A stretch of 64,000 nucleotides of DNA from Promethearchaeota archaeon. GTDB lineage: Archaea > Asgardarchaeota > Lokiarchaeia > Sigyniarchaeales > Promethearchaeaceae. The stretch is from contig JAFGBS010000028.1 in the NCBI GenBank assembly GCA_016933055.1, positions 124,001 through 188,000 on the forward strand, read 5' to 3'. The translations under genes were made by a program, and so were the position numbers. Below the pieces are notes generated by a model. It was not told the origin of the DNA, ran no database searches, and was given only the letters and a program-made list of their open reading frames with translations. Shown one piece after another: positions 51,289 to 60,979 of the stretch (position 1 is its first letter; each line of letters begins with the position of its first letter).

Positions 51289-53094
51289 TTATGGTATTAT
51301 ATTTCGATGGATTTTTTGGAGAAATTCTTTATCATATTTTAAAATACGATCATAGGTCATGTATCCGTTAATTTCTTGTTCTACATCGCTTATCTGTGTA
51401 TAAATGGCAGTGGTCAATCCTTGTTCCTTTAATTTTTTAACTTTTTGTAACAATACAGCATATTCTTGTTGCAGTTCTTCTTGGGTTTTATAAGTTTGGT
51501 ATGCCCAATATTTCGGTCCCTTCCACATGTGTCCAGGTACCTTAAGTCCCAATCCTCCAAACTCCCCATTTACTGATACTCTAAATTCTTCAAGTTCTGG
51601 CATCATTGGGCCAGGATATTTATGAAGATCCCGCATATCTCCCACATTTTTATCTACCCAACCACTAACAGAATCGATTAACCGAGAGGAATCCCATTCT
51701 CGAATTTTGTTTGTTAATTCAATAGTCCGATGTTGACCCCAACCTTCATTAAAAATCACCCATGTAATAATAGATGGAAAATGATTTAATTTCTCTACCA
51801 TATCTTGGAGTTCGTGCTCGAATTGGGTTATTACCTCTTTATTTTTTCGCAAAGCTCTTGTCTTCCATAACCATCTCCCCCTAAATAGTATTTGACTGAT
51901 ACTTCCTCGAATAATTGAGCCTGCATATGGCATATCCTGCCAAACTAAGATTCCTATTTTATCACAATGATGATACCAGATTGCTGGTTCGATTTTTACA
52001 TGTTTACGTATCATATTCAATCCGATATCTTTAGCGATGTTCGCATCATAATAGAGTGCCTCCTCATTGGGAGCAGTATATAAGCCATCTGGGAAATATC
52101 CTTGATCTAATACTCCGAGTTGAAAAATTTCTTCATCATTCAAAAAAATTTTTGGGATGCCTGCTGAATCTTTTTTCACTTCTATTTTTCGTAACCCAGA
52201 ATAACTGAGGACGGTATCTTCGATGGTTTCATTTATTACTAAGCTAATTCTGAAATCATATAATTGAGGGGATTCAGAACTCCAATATTTGGGCTCAGAA
52301 ATCTTAACCTTGATAGGGATTGAGGTTTCTCCCTCGGTTGATTGAACAATTTTTCCTTGTTGAAAGACCTCAATAATAACTCGAGTTTTAGGAGTGGAAA
52401 CAAGTTCATTTTTTAGAATAGATCGTTTGTCGGTGTCAATAACTGTTATTTCAAATTCATCTGAGTCAAATATGGGTGTGATTTTTATAGTATTTATACT
52501 TAAGTTAGAAACGGGTTCTATCCATATTGTCTGCCAAATTCCAGAAATTGCTGTATAAAACGCAGCCCATGGCTTTAATATTTGTTTTCCTCTCGGTTGC
52601 GAACCTTTATTGGTAGGATCTTGTACAGCCACAAAAATCTCATTTGGATTTTTCCAACTGACGTGTTCAGTTATATCAAAGAAAAATCCACCAAATCCCC
52701 CTTGATGAGATCCCACTTTATGCTTATTTATATATACTATGCAATTCCAATCCACAGCACCGAAGTTAAGCAAAATTCTCTTTTCGTGCCATTCTGGCGG
52801 TATTATGAGCATACGATGATACCATAAAACCTCACGAGGTTTTAATGGTCGTTTTACTCCACTTAATGCCGATTCTATGGGATATGGCACAAGTATTTTA
52901 TCGTCATATCGTGTCGGAAATTTGTCCATAGTTCTTGTGATTACGTAATTCCATAATCCATTCAAAGATAGCCATCTATCTCTTTTCATTTGAGGCCGAG
53001 GATAGGATGGATAGGGATTAGTTGAGTCTACGTCTTCTGCCCATTTAGTCATAATTTGACCTTTTACGGGATTCCATTGGGTCATATTCATCAC
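51289..53094 (-). CDS. Glycoside hydrolase family 2 protein
   Basis: 601 residues. An N-terminal sugar-binding jelly roll (DRWLSLNGLWNYVITRTMD, WYHRMLIIPPEW, LNFGAVDWNCIVYINKHKVGSHQGGFGGFFFDIT) is followed by an immunoglobulin-like domain and a TIM barrel. The acid/base Glu is in IFNEGWGQ and the nucleophile Glu in VNGEFGG. There is no signal peptide, so it acts inside the cell. GH2 covers beta-galactosidases, beta-mannosidases and beta-glucuronidases; the exact specificity cannot be read. It lies between kbl and the divergent tdh-like gene. Confidence 0.88.
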   Translation of the reverse strand: MMNMTQWNPVKGQIMTKWAEDVDSTNPYPSYPRPQMKRDRWLSLNGLWNYVITRTMDKFPTRYDDKILVPYPIESALSGVKRPLKPREVLWYHRMLIIPPEWHEKRILLNFGAVDWNCIVYINKHKVGSHQGGFGGFFFDITEHVSWKNPNEIFVAVQDPTNKGSQPRGKQILKPWAAFYTAISGIWQTIWIEPVSNLSINTIKITPIFDSDEFEITVIDTDKRSILKNELVSTPKTRVIIEVFQQGKIVQSTEGETSIPIKVKISEPKYWSSESPQLYDFRISLVINETIEDTVLSYSGLRKIEVKKDSAGIPKIFLNDEEIFQLGVLDQGYFPDGLYTAPNEEALYYDANIAKDIGLNMIRKHVKIEPAIWYHHCDKIGILVWQDMPYAGSIIRGSISQILFRGRWLWKTRALRKNKEVITQFEHELQDMVEKLNHFPSIITWVIFNEGWGQHRTIELTNKIREWDSSRLIDSVSGWVDKNVGDMRDLHKYPGPMMPELEEFRVSVNGEFGGLGLKVPGHMWKGPKYWAYQTYKTQEELQQEYAVLLQKVKKLKEQGLTTAIYTQISDVEQEINGYMTYDRILKYDKEFLQKIHRNIIP

Positions 53095-53173
53095 TCTGAT
53101 GAAAAGGTTAAAATTTTTATTGCTACTTATAGATAGAAATATACCAAGTGTTTAGTCTTATTTCTAACTCAAC

Positions 53174-53187
53174 AAAATAATAATATT
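53174..53187 (+). promoter_or_regulatory. TATA-like box of the threonine dehydrogenase gene
   Basis: AAAATAATAATATT is centred about 25 nt before the ATG at 53206. No Shine-Dalgarno is apparent, consistent with a leaderless transcript. Confidence 0.35.
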
Positions 53188-53205
53188 ACATGAAGTTGTA
53201 TCTCT

Positions 53206-54150
53206 ATGAAAACAATTCTGATTATAGGTGCCTGCGGTCAGATCGGAAGTGAATTAGTTCCCGCGCTTCAATCTCTGGACTTTGATGCTGTTTACGCTTC
53301 AGATAAAAAGAAACCCCCCAGAGAACTTCTGGAAAAATTTCACTCCTTTCATTATTTAGATGTTCTTGATTATGATCTTTTAGATAATCTCGTCAAAGAT
53401 AATAATATCGATACAATTTTTCATTTAGCTTCTTTATTATCCGCTAAAAGTGAGAAATACCCGCAAATGGCTTGGAATTTAAACATGAATGGGTTATTGA
53501 ATGTTTTAGAAGTAGGACGAAAATATAATCTGAAGAGAATAATATGGCCCAGCAGCATAGCCGTATTTGGTCCAACAACCCCAAAACGCAATACTCCAAA
53601 TGAGACGATTCTTCAACCAACCTCAATTTACGGAATAACCAAAGTTGCTGGAGAACTTCTGTGCAAATATTATTTTAATAGATATGGATTGGATGTAAGA
53701 AGTGTTAGGTTACCTGGAATAATCAGTAGTGAAACCTTACCTGGTGGGGGTACGACCGATTATGCGGTAGAGATCTTTTATGAAGCCATACAAAATAATC
53801 AATATACATGTTTTTTGGAAAAAGATACTATTCTTCCTATGTTATATATGAAAGACTGCATTAAAGCCCTAATCCACTTAATGGAAGCTGATTCTGTCAA
53901 ACTTAAACATCGTATATTCAATTTGACGGGTGTGAGTTTCTCATGTGAACAGCTGGCGGATGAAATAAAAAAACATATCCCTAATTTCTCGATTAAATAT
54001 CAACCCGATGAGAGACAGCTGATTGCAGATAGTTGGCCTCAATCGATTGATGATTCGTTAGCTAGAATTGAATGGGGATGGGAACATGCCTATAACTTAG
54101 AAGAATTAACTATTGATATGCTACAATGTCTTCGTAAACGATTATTATAG
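53206..54150 (+). CDS. L-threonine 3-dehydrogenase, epimerase (SDR) type
   Basis: 314 residues, an extended SDR. The NAD-binding loop is IGACGQIGSEL (7-17). The catalytic Ser lies in WPSSIAVFGPTTP and the YxxxK is YGITK. Family-specific blocks are TPKRNTPNETILQPTSIYGITKVAGELL and PGIISSETLPGGGTTDYAVEIFY, typical of the short-chain threonine dehydrogenases. It oxidises threonine to 2-amino-3-oxobutyrate, the substrate of Kbl. Together with kbl it completes threonine to glycine plus acetyl-CoA. Confidence 0.88.
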   Translation: MKTILIIGACGQIGSELVPALQSLDFDAVYASDKKKPPRELLEKFHSFHYLDVLDYDLLDNLVKDNNIDTIFHLASLLSAKSEKYPQMAWNLNMNGLLNVLEVGRKYNLKRIIWPSSIAVFGPTTPKRNTPNETILQPTSIYGITKVAGELLCKYYFNRYGLDVRSVRLPGIISSETLPGGGTTDYAVEIFYEAIQNNQYTCFLEKDTILPMLYMKDCIKALIHLMEADSVKLKHRIFNLTGVSFSCEQLADEIKKHIPNFSIKYQPDERQLIADSWPQSIDDSLARIEWGWEHAYNLEELTIDMLQCLRKRLL

Positions 54151-54215
54151 ATTTTGTTTGTCCGATTCCCAATAAAAAAACAATTTTAAGGTGGGAATAA
54201 TTCGCTCATTTAAGG

Positions 54216-55145
54216 ATGTCTAATAAAAAGCAAACAGCTGTAATTGGTGCTGGCAGTTTTGGTAAAGCACATGCACGTAATTACAATGATATATCGGATC
54301 TTATCGCTATATGCGACTCAAACATGGAATCGGCAAAGAATGCCGCACTAGCATACGAAGATGTTCGAGTCTATAATGATGTTGATAAAATGCTAAAAGA
54401 AGAAAAGATCGATGCGATCAGCATAGTTACTCCCCCTTCTGTCATCCCAGCACTAACTGAGAAGTGTGCCCAAAAAGGAATAAACGTGTTAATGGAAAAG
54501 CCTATGGGCTTAAAATATGCGGATGTGGAAGCACTTACTGCGTATAATTCCGTTCGAATTCATCCTGGTTTTATTGAGTTATATAATCCCGTTGTTGATG
54601 AAGCAAAACAATATTTGTCTCGTATTGGAAATATCTTAACAATTAGTTCCAAGCGTATTGGATTGTTTCCACGAAGATATTGGGGTATGGGAGTGGTTCT
54701 AGACTTGACTGTACACGATGTATACCTACAAAGGGATTTTTTAGGGGATATTCAATCCGTTAAAAGCATGGTTCGATATTTTCATGATAGTCAATTTGAA
54801 GATGCCGCTTATGTATTGTTAGATTTCGGAGATGCGAAAGGTTTAATAGAATCTAATTGGCTAACTCCGACGAAATATCGTAAAATGTTCATTTCAGGTG
54901 AAAATGGTACAATAGAAGTCGATTTCATTAGACAATACCTCACCTTTCTTGAGGGAAAAGACCTAACCAAAGCGAAACCTGAGATATGGGAAACAAAAAT
55001 TAATTATCTTCGACCAAAAGAACCTTTAAGAGAAGAACTCATGGATTTTTTATATTCAGATATTCCCAAAGTAACATTGGAGAACCATGGATTAAAAGCG
55101 TTAAAAGTGGTATTGGATGTTTTAAAAGAAGCAAAGAAAAAATAA
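54216..55145 (+). CDS. Gfo/Idh/MocA-family oxidoreductase
   Basis: 309 residues. N-terminal Rossmann domain with VIGAGSFGKAHARNY (8-22), SIVTPPSVIPALTEKCAQKGINVLMEKPMG ending in the family EKP motif, and a C-terminal alpha/beta domain containing VLDLTVHDVYLQRDFLG, where the His/Asp pair aligns with catalytic residues. It probably oxidises or reduces a sugar or inositol derivative with NAD(P). It follows the threonine dehydrogenase by 65 bp in the same direction; the functional link is not clear. Confidence 0.87.
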   Translation: MSNKKQTAVIGAGSFGKAHARNYNDISDLIAICDSNMESAKNAALAYEDVRVYNDVDKMLKEEKIDAISIVTPPSVIPALTEKCAQKGINVLMEKPMGLKYADVEALTAYNSVRIHPGFIELYNPVVDEAKQYLSRIGNILTISSKRIGLFPRRYWGMGVVLDLTVHDVYLQRDFLGDIQSVKSMVRYFHDSQFEDAAYVLLDFGDAKGLIESNWLTPTKYRKMFISGENGTIEVDFIRQYLTFLEGKDLTKAKPEIWETKINYLRPKEPLREELMDFLYSDIPKVTLENHGLKALKVVLDVLKEAKKK

Positions 55146-55374
55146 AGCGATCATCAACATCTATTGAATCTAATCACAATATTTTCTTTTTTTTTCAAAT
55201 GACAGATGTTAAAAGGAGTAACTATACTGAATGCGGTGCGCTTGGTTAGCTATACTGATGATGGCATGAAAAAATAGAATTTCGGATGGATTCTTGGGGT
55301 GAAAGGAGGGGATCGCACAGTACTAAAGGAAAAGGATTAATTTTTATCATTTAACTTCGGTAAAAAAGATCACT

Positions 55375-56574
55375 CTATTTTTTTTGCTTTCGAAGAAATG
55401 CAAGCATGGGCTTCTTTTCTCGTTGTATACCTTGAACTTGTGCTTCTTCAATTCCAAAATAGGTATCTATCAAGTCCTTTGCACCTTCAAAAAGAGACAT
55501 ATCCCCCGTCCAATTTGAAATATAATTGCCAAATTTCTCTTCTATTTCTGGAGTCAATTTTTCTAATTTATAACGATAAATTTCTAAATTCTCAGTTACT
55601 ATCAAAATAACGATTACATACCGGCTTTTCTCAAAAATCATCTTATAGTTACCTTGATCGATTAAATCTACATTTTCTTCCGATCCTGTGATTTCTTTAA
55701 TAATATCTTGTATACCCGAGAAGGCAGCCGCAACTAAATCTGGATGAGTAGAGGATTTTAAGGTGCGTTCTTCATAAAATCGTCTATTATATAGTTCTAT
55801 TCCATTATAAGACACGATATGGATTTCCAATAAATAATTTGACCAGTTTAATTCCATAATACTTGGGAATTCTTGGAATGAAAATTGAATTATAAAAATA
55901 CTTGCTATAACAATGCCATCTCCTGCTAAAAGTCGGATGTACAAGATATCGTTAGTGTTTCCAAATGTATTAGTAAATGGTTCAATAAACAGATTTAATA
56001 TAAAATCTGTCTTCAAAATGTTCCCTAAGAAAAGGAGAATAAACCCTAGGATGAAAATAACTAACATGTCTACTAGCTTAGGGTGATGTTCAACTCTTGA
56101 TTGAATTGCCGCATAAATTATTCCTAATGTTGCAAAAAATGCGACAAATATAAATAATGTTAAATAATTTGAGGGAAAATTATAGAAAAAAATCGCACAT
56201 AAAGAAATTAGACTTATAATTATAGTATTGATATACCCACTTTTCAAAATTCGTTCAATCTGAATGGATATATATACTAATCCAAGTAGTCCCAGCGCAT
56301 TTGCTACATTATTTAGATATGCTCGATCAATAAGCTCGGGTATATGATCTTGATAAAAATCTGCATACATCTTAACCGCATCGAATAAAAATTGACCAAG
56401 AAAGAAAAAACCCCATGCGAGGTTCATTTCCATTGGTTCTTTTTTCTTCTTTTTATGTATTGCTTCTACAAAGAAACGCATACTATAAAAAAGGTAAAAA
56501 GCTCCTATTATCGACTCTAAACCTATAAGTAACTCTCGTAATGTTCTTTTTTGCATTAGGATATCGTCGATCAT
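55375..56574 (-). CDS. Multi-TM protein with C-terminal longin/roadblock-like domain
   Basis: 399 residues. The N-terminal part holds about six or seven hydrophobic helices (about 10-245) with a basic loop HKKKKKEP between the first two. The C-terminal 150 residues form a soluble alpha/beta domain: LLEIHIVSYNGIELYNRRFYE, DLVAAAFSGIQDIIKEIT, KMIFEKSRYVIVILIVTENLEIYRYKLEKLTPEIEEKF. That pattern matches the small GTPase-associated longin/roadblock domains common in Asgard genomes. It may sense a signal at the membrane and act on small GTPases. Domain assignment is by secondary-structure pattern only. Confidence 0.65.
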   Translation of the reverse strand: MIDDILMQKRTLRELLIGLESIIGAFYLFYSMRFFVEAIHKKKKKEPMEMNLAWGFFFLGQFLFDAVKMYADFYQDHIPELIDRAYLNNVANALGLLGLVYISIQIERILKSGYINTIIISLISLCAIFFYNFPSNYLTLFIFVAFFATLGIIYAAIQSRVEHHPKLVDMLVIFILGFILLFLGNILKTDFILNLFIEPFTNTFGNTNDILYIRLLAGDGIVIASIFIIQFSFQEFPSIMELNWSNYLLEIHIVSYNGIELYNRRFYEERTLKSSTHPDLVAAAFSGIQDIIKEITGSEENVDLIDQGNYKMIFEKSRYVIVILIVTENLEIYRYKLEKLTPEIEEKFGNYISNWTGDMSLFEGAKDLIDTYFGIEEAQVQGIQREKKPMLAFLRKQKK

Positions 56575-56823
56575 TTTTTTCCACAGTATTGGTTATGATT
56601 TTTCTAGTGGAAGTTCTATTTGAAATTAGTGTAGTAATGTGGTTAGTAGAATTTACCCTTTACTTCCACGATTATTGAAGTGGATTTATGTTGCTTCAAA
56701 AATTTTACTTATTAACTAGAAATGAGGAAAAATTTTATAGTTTTGTAAATTCTCAAGGCATATTCTAGCTGTTTCATATGTTCTGGAAACGTATTAAGCT
56801 GAAAATAATGGATTTGCTTAAAA

Positions 56824-59004
56824 ATGCCTAAAGAAAAATGGATAATTACCTCTGCGTGGCCTTATGTTAATGCTACTCCTCATCTGGGCAACATAATCGG
56901 TAGTGTATTAAGTGGAGATGTTTTTGCTCGATTTCTTCGACTCCAGAAAAATACTGAAGTTTTATACGTTTCTGGTAGTGATATGCATGGTACACCCGTA
57001 GCTGTGGATGCTATCAAGAAAGGGATTACATCTGAAGAATTAGCGTATTCCAAACATGAAGACATCGTGAAATTATTTTCAGATTGGAATTTACAATATG
57101 ATAATTATACTCAAACCCACAATCCCACCCATATTAAATTCACCCAAGATTTTTATTTGGAAATCCAAAAGAATGGATATATTATTGAGGAAGAAACCGA
57201 AGGTTACTACTGTCCCGAAGATGATTTCTTCTTACCGGACCGTTTCATTGAGGGCACATGCCCCTATTGTGGGCAATCAGGTGCTCGAGGGGACCAGTGT
57301 GATAATCCCTCATGTGGGCGAGTTCTAGAATCAAACCAATTATTAAACCCCGAATGTAAAATATGTCTCCTAAAGAACAAACACACAACACCCATCCGAA
57401 AAAAAACTAAACATTGGTATTTGGATTTTCCTCAATTGGAAGACAAATTACGAGATTTTATAGTTAATAATCATTATATCAATCCAAATGCTAAAACATT
57501 ATGCTTAAATTCCATCAAAGAAGGACTTCCTCGTCGATCAATAACCAGAGATCTGAAATGGGGGATACCAGCTCCTTTCGAAGGAGCTGAAAATAAGACA
57601 ATTTATGTTTGGTTTGAAGCAGTTCTTGGGTATATCTCAGCGGTTAAAGAATGGGCGCAAATTAAAGAACAACCAGACTTATTTGATTACTACTGGAAGG
57701 ATCCTAAAACTAAATCTGTGTATTTCATTGGTAAAGATAATATTATTTTCCACTGGATTATTTTTCCTGGTCTAATATTTGCATACAATAAAGGAAAATC
57801 TATTGAAGATCAATTAACTCTTCCGTATAATGTAAGTAGTACTGAATTCTTAATGTATGAAAATGATAAATTTTCTAAAAGTCGAGGGATAGGAATATGG
57901 GCTGATGAAGCATTAGAGCTCCTTCCTGCAGATTATTGGAGATATGCGCTAATACGAAATCGTCCAGAGGGAAGGGATGTATCTTTTATTTGGAACGAAT
58001 TTGAAAATTCAATAAATGAGCTCAATGACAAGATAGGTAACTTTATTCATCGGACTTTTACTTTCATATACAACAAATTCGACGCACAAATACCTGGAAT
58101 TGTAGATCTTGATGATGATGATCGGGAGATCTTGAATTTAATAGAGAGAGCCCCCAAAGAAATAGGAGAACTCTTTTTGAATTATCGATTAAAGGATGCA
58201 GTATCTAAAATCGTGGATATCGCTACGAAAGGAAATGTTTATCTAAATACAAAAAAGCCCTGGAGCGTAATTAGGACCGATAAAGAGAAGGCAGGTCAAA
58301 TTTTCAACATATGTGCTCAGTTAAGTAAAACGTTGGGAATTTTGTTAGCTCCTATTTGCCCAGATGCGTTCAAAACCATAATAAAAATAACAAATTTAAG
58401 AAAAGCCCCTCAAGAAATTCTTTGGGATGATATCTCAAGTCTTGAAGTGAAAACTGGAACCAAAATCGGTAAACCGATTCCAGTTTTCAAGAAATTTAAA
58501 CTTAACGACATGCTAAGAGATTTCAAAGATATTCGCGAATCAAAGGGACAAAAATTCACTCTACCTAACTCGTTAATTAACTTAAAAGACGATTCCCTAC
58601 AGGAAAAATCTCAAGAAGGTGATAAAATAAAAAATGAAGCGAATCATATAACCTACAAATTCTTCCAGAAATTTCTTTTTAAAACTGCACGAATTGTAAA
58701 TATAGATCGTGTGCAAAAAACTTCAAAAGAAATGAATAAAGAAACCTTATATGAGTTTACCTTATCAATAGGACGAAATATCACCAATAAGACATATTAT
58801 GTTAATACAAGTGAATCCATCGAACAACTACGAAAATATATCGGGAAGGATGTTGTGTATTTAGCAAATTTAGAAAAAATCCCCGATTCTGTAAAAAAAA
58901 TCAAAAACCAAAGTATTCTGATTATGCATGCGATGAATAATACAGATACGATTTCACTGATAATTGTCGATAAATTTGTACCCTTAGGGAGTCTTATTCG
59001 CTAA
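56824..59004 (+). CDS. metG: Methionyl-tRNA synthetase
   Basis: 726 residues. Class I synthetase charging tRNA-Met. The HIGH motif is HLGN (20-23); DMHGTP and the zinc-finger region follow with several CxxC pairs (CPYCG, CDNPSCG, CKIC, about 130-180). The KMSKS loop is KFSKS (about 349-353). The anticodon-binding helical domain ends near 580. The last 120 residues match an EMAPII/Arc1-like OB domain: FKTARIVNIDRVQ, LYEFTLSIGR, IGKDVVYLANLEK and a final VDKFVPLGSLIR. Here the domain is diverged and has inserted Lys/Asn-rich linkers. Start near the ATG at 56824. Confidence 0.93.
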   Translation: MPKEKWIITSAWPYVNATPHLGNIIGSVLSGDVFARFLRLQKNTEVLYVSGSDMHGTPVAVDAIKKGITSEELAYSKHEDIVKLFSDWNLQYDNYTQTHNPTHIKFTQDFYLEIQKNGYIIEEETEGYYCPEDDFFLPDRFIEGTCPYCGQSGARGDQCDNPSCGRVLESNQLLNPECKICLLKNKHTTPIRKKTKHWYLDFPQLEDKLRDFIVNNHYINPNAKTLCLNSIKEGLPRRSITRDLKWGIPAPFEGAENKTIYVWFEAVLGYISAVKEWAQIKEQPDLFDYYWKDPKTKSVYFIGKDNIIFHWIIFPGLIFAYNKGKSIEDQLTLPYNVSSTEFLMYENDKFSKSRGIGIWADEALELLPADYWRYALIRNRPEGRDVSFIWNEFENSINELNDKIGNFIHRTFTFIYNKFDAQIPGIVDLDDDDREILNLIERAPKEIGELFLNYRLKDAVSKIVDIATKGNVYLNTKKPWSVIRTDKEKAGQIFNICAQLSKTLGILLAPICPDAFKTIIKITNLRKAPQEILWDDISSLEVKTGTKIGKPIPVFKKFKLNDMLRDFKDIRESKGQKFTLPNSLINLKDDSLQEKSQEGDKIKNEANHITYKFFQKFLFKTARIVNIDRVQKTSKEMNKETLYEFTLSIGRNITNKTYYVNTSESIEQLRKYIGKDVVYLANLEKIPDSVKKIKNQSILIMHAMNNTDTISLIIVDKFVPLGSLIR

Positions 59005-59077
59005 AATTCCATAAAAAATAAATAAAATGCATTTTTCCTACAAAACACGAAATCAACGAAGATAGTGATCGTAGAAA

Positions 59078-59662
59078 ATGGCTAGAAGACCTTGGAGCTG
59101 CTATAAACAGATAAAACGTCCTGCCTATCAAAAAAAACGCAGTCGTAGTCACCGGAAGGAATATGTTAGGGGCGGTCCTGACTCTGTACTTCGAATGTAT
59201 GATACTGGAAACCGTAAGAAACCCTTAGAAGAGTGGGATTTATCATTGGGAATAAAAATCTTGAAAGATGTGCAGTTAAGTCATCGAACTCTAGAAGCGA
59301 TGCGTACTTCTTTAAACAGAAATTTACAGAAGCAATTGGGTCGTACAGGATTTCTGATCCGAGTGCGTCCTCATCCATGGCAAATGATACGAGAGAACAA
59401 AATGATGGCTTTCGCAGGAGCAGACAGATTACAATCCGGAATGCGAAATTCCTTCGGTCGTGTGATCGGTCGAGCCGCACGTGTGCATGCAGATCAAACT
59501 ATTGTTGAGGTATATTGTAATTTTGCGAATAAAAATATAGTAATCAAGTCCCTCAAGACTGCTGCTTACAAAATAGGAGCAAAAAATCGTTTAGTTGTGC
59601 TACGTATGAAGGATCCCGCACTTGAAACAAAAATAGGTCTTCCGATTGCCTTAGAGGAATAA
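59078..59662 (+). CDS. rpl10e: Large-subunit ribosomal protein L10e (uL16 family)
   Basis: 194 residues, longer than many archaeal homologues. It begins ARRPWSCYKQIKRPAYQKK, in place of the usual RPARCYR. Conserved blocks follow: YVRGGPDS, FLIRVRPHPWQMIRENKMMAFAGADRLQSGMRNSFG (the loop near the peptidyl-transferase centre) and GRAARVHADQTIVEVYC. It is a part of the 60S-like central protuberance/A-site region. It follows metG by 73 bp. Confidence 0.95.
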   Translation: MARRPWSCYKQIKRPAYQKKRSRSHRKEYVRGGPDSVLRMYDTGNRKKPLEEWDLSLGIKILKDVQLSHRTLEAMRTSLNRNLQKQLGRTGFLIRVRPHPWQMIRENKMMAFAGADRLQSGMRNSFGRVIGRAARVHADQTIVEVYCNFANKNIVIKSLKTAAYKIGAKNRLVVLRMKDPALETKIGLPIALEE

Positions 59663-59729
59663 CTCATAATCTATTAATTTAATTTTTATCAATTAATTTC
59701 ATATCCTATACTTCCATTTTTGGTAAATA

Positions 59730-60932
59730 ATGCCCTCTGAACACCTAGAAAAAATATTTCATGATGTGTACCATCGTAAAGTAGAGTTATTATTAAACGG
59801 CTTGCGTCTAACGCAGCAATTTATTGATGAGATTCGAAATTATACTCCTAATTTTTACAGAGGAAGAAAAGGAGGAGCAGGGCCAGCAGGTGGTCGCTAT
59901 TTTTTCTTCAAGGAGACTGGGTCGGTAGTAAACGTTGCATTATGGGGACCTCAATCTGAACACTCGTATTTGGAATTAATTGGAATATTGGGGAAAAATA
60001 ACAATAATTTGGAGTATATCACCTGCAAAATTCAGAACGCGCAATCGAAGAATTCCTATAGTGTGGATCTCATTCCTATTCCAACTAATTATAATGAAAA
60101 AAGAAATCTAAATAGCAGTTTCAACAAACAGATTGCTCTTATACATGGAACCTCCTGTTTAGCGAGTACTATTATCCAGAAATGTAGGTATTGGGGGGAA
60201 AAAACAGCTTGTGCCTTTTGTGGAATCGAATATAGTCTACAAGAGGGGGCAACGATTGAAAAAAAATCATCAGAACAGTTGATTCGAGCAATTCGGGATG
60301 CAAGGAAATTTTCTCTATGCAACCATATTACATTGACAATGGGCACGTTATCAAAACCGGATAAAGGAGCTGAAAATTATATTGAAATAGTTTCATCTAT
60401 AAAGAAAAAATATCCAAATCTACCTATTCATATCCAAATTGAGCCTTTTGATGACATTGATAAACTGTTTATATTAAAGAAGGTTGGTGTTGATACTATT
60501 GGTGTCCATCTAGAAATTCCGAATGATCAATTACGAAAAAACTACTGTCCTGGAAAATCTGAAACTTCAAGATCTACTTATGAAAAATTCTGGAAAAAAT
60601 GTATCGAAATCTTTGGCAGAGGACAAGTCAGTACGTTTGTGCTTTTAGGATTTGGGGAAAATAACCAAGAGACGATAAGGTATAATACCAAACTTATCAA
60701 AATGGGAGTAATCCCCAATATTATGCCTGTTCGTTATATAATGGGAACAAATTTGGAGTATAAGCCTATTTCTCTTGCAAATTTAATTGAAATTTATGAT
60801 TCCGCAGCAGAATCTCTCTTAAATTACCAATTGGACCCGCATTTAAATAAAGCTGGTTGTATTCGTTGTATGGGATGCTCAGCAATTATTGATGCATATG
60901 ACTATCACAAGGTAAGACACCAAAACAAATAA
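59730..60932 (+). CDS. Radical SAM protein, MSMEG_0568-like
   Basis: 400 residues. The cluster-binding motif is C-x8-C-x2-C (Cys152, Cys161, Cys164: CRYWGEKTACAFC) rather than the canonical CxxxCxxC. It is followed by LTMGTLSKPDKGAENYIEI, IHIQIEPFD and FVLLGFGENNQET, with a C-terminal CIRCMGCSAI that could hold a second cluster or zinc. This layout matches the MSMEG_0568 radical SAM family associated elsewhere with Nit1-type gene clusters; no nitrilase is seen here. The N-terminus contains GRKGGAGPAGGRYF. The reaction is unknown. Confidence 0.78.
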   Translation: MPSEHLEKIFHDVYHRKVELLLNGLRLTQQFIDEIRNYTPNFYRGRKGGAGPAGGRYFFFKETGSVVNVALWGPQSEHSYLELIGILGKNNNNLEYITCKIQNAQSKNSYSVDLIPIPTNYNEKRNLNSSFNKQIALIHGTSCLASTIIQKCRYWGEKTACAFCGIEYSLQEGATIEKKSSEQLIRAIRDARKFSLCNHITLTMGTLSKPDKGAENYIEIVSSIKKKYPNLPIHIQIEPFDDIDKLFILKKVGVDTIGVHLEIPNDQLRKNYCPGKSETSRSTYEKFWKKCIEIFGRGQVSTFVLLGFGENNQETIRYNTKLIKMGVIPNIMPVRYIMGTNLEYKPISLANLIEIYDSAAESLLNYQLDPHLNKAGCIRCMGCSAIIDAYDYHKVRHQNK

Positions 60933-60979
60933 AATTACCTAGTCCTAAGAGATCATACATATTCATAATAGGATTTTTT

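Noticed and set aside
55146..55374. Short ATG-initiated peptide frames between the oxidoreductase and the TM-longin gene
   Set aside because: All are under 20 codons with no ribosome site or similarity to anything else in the window; the gap appears empty.
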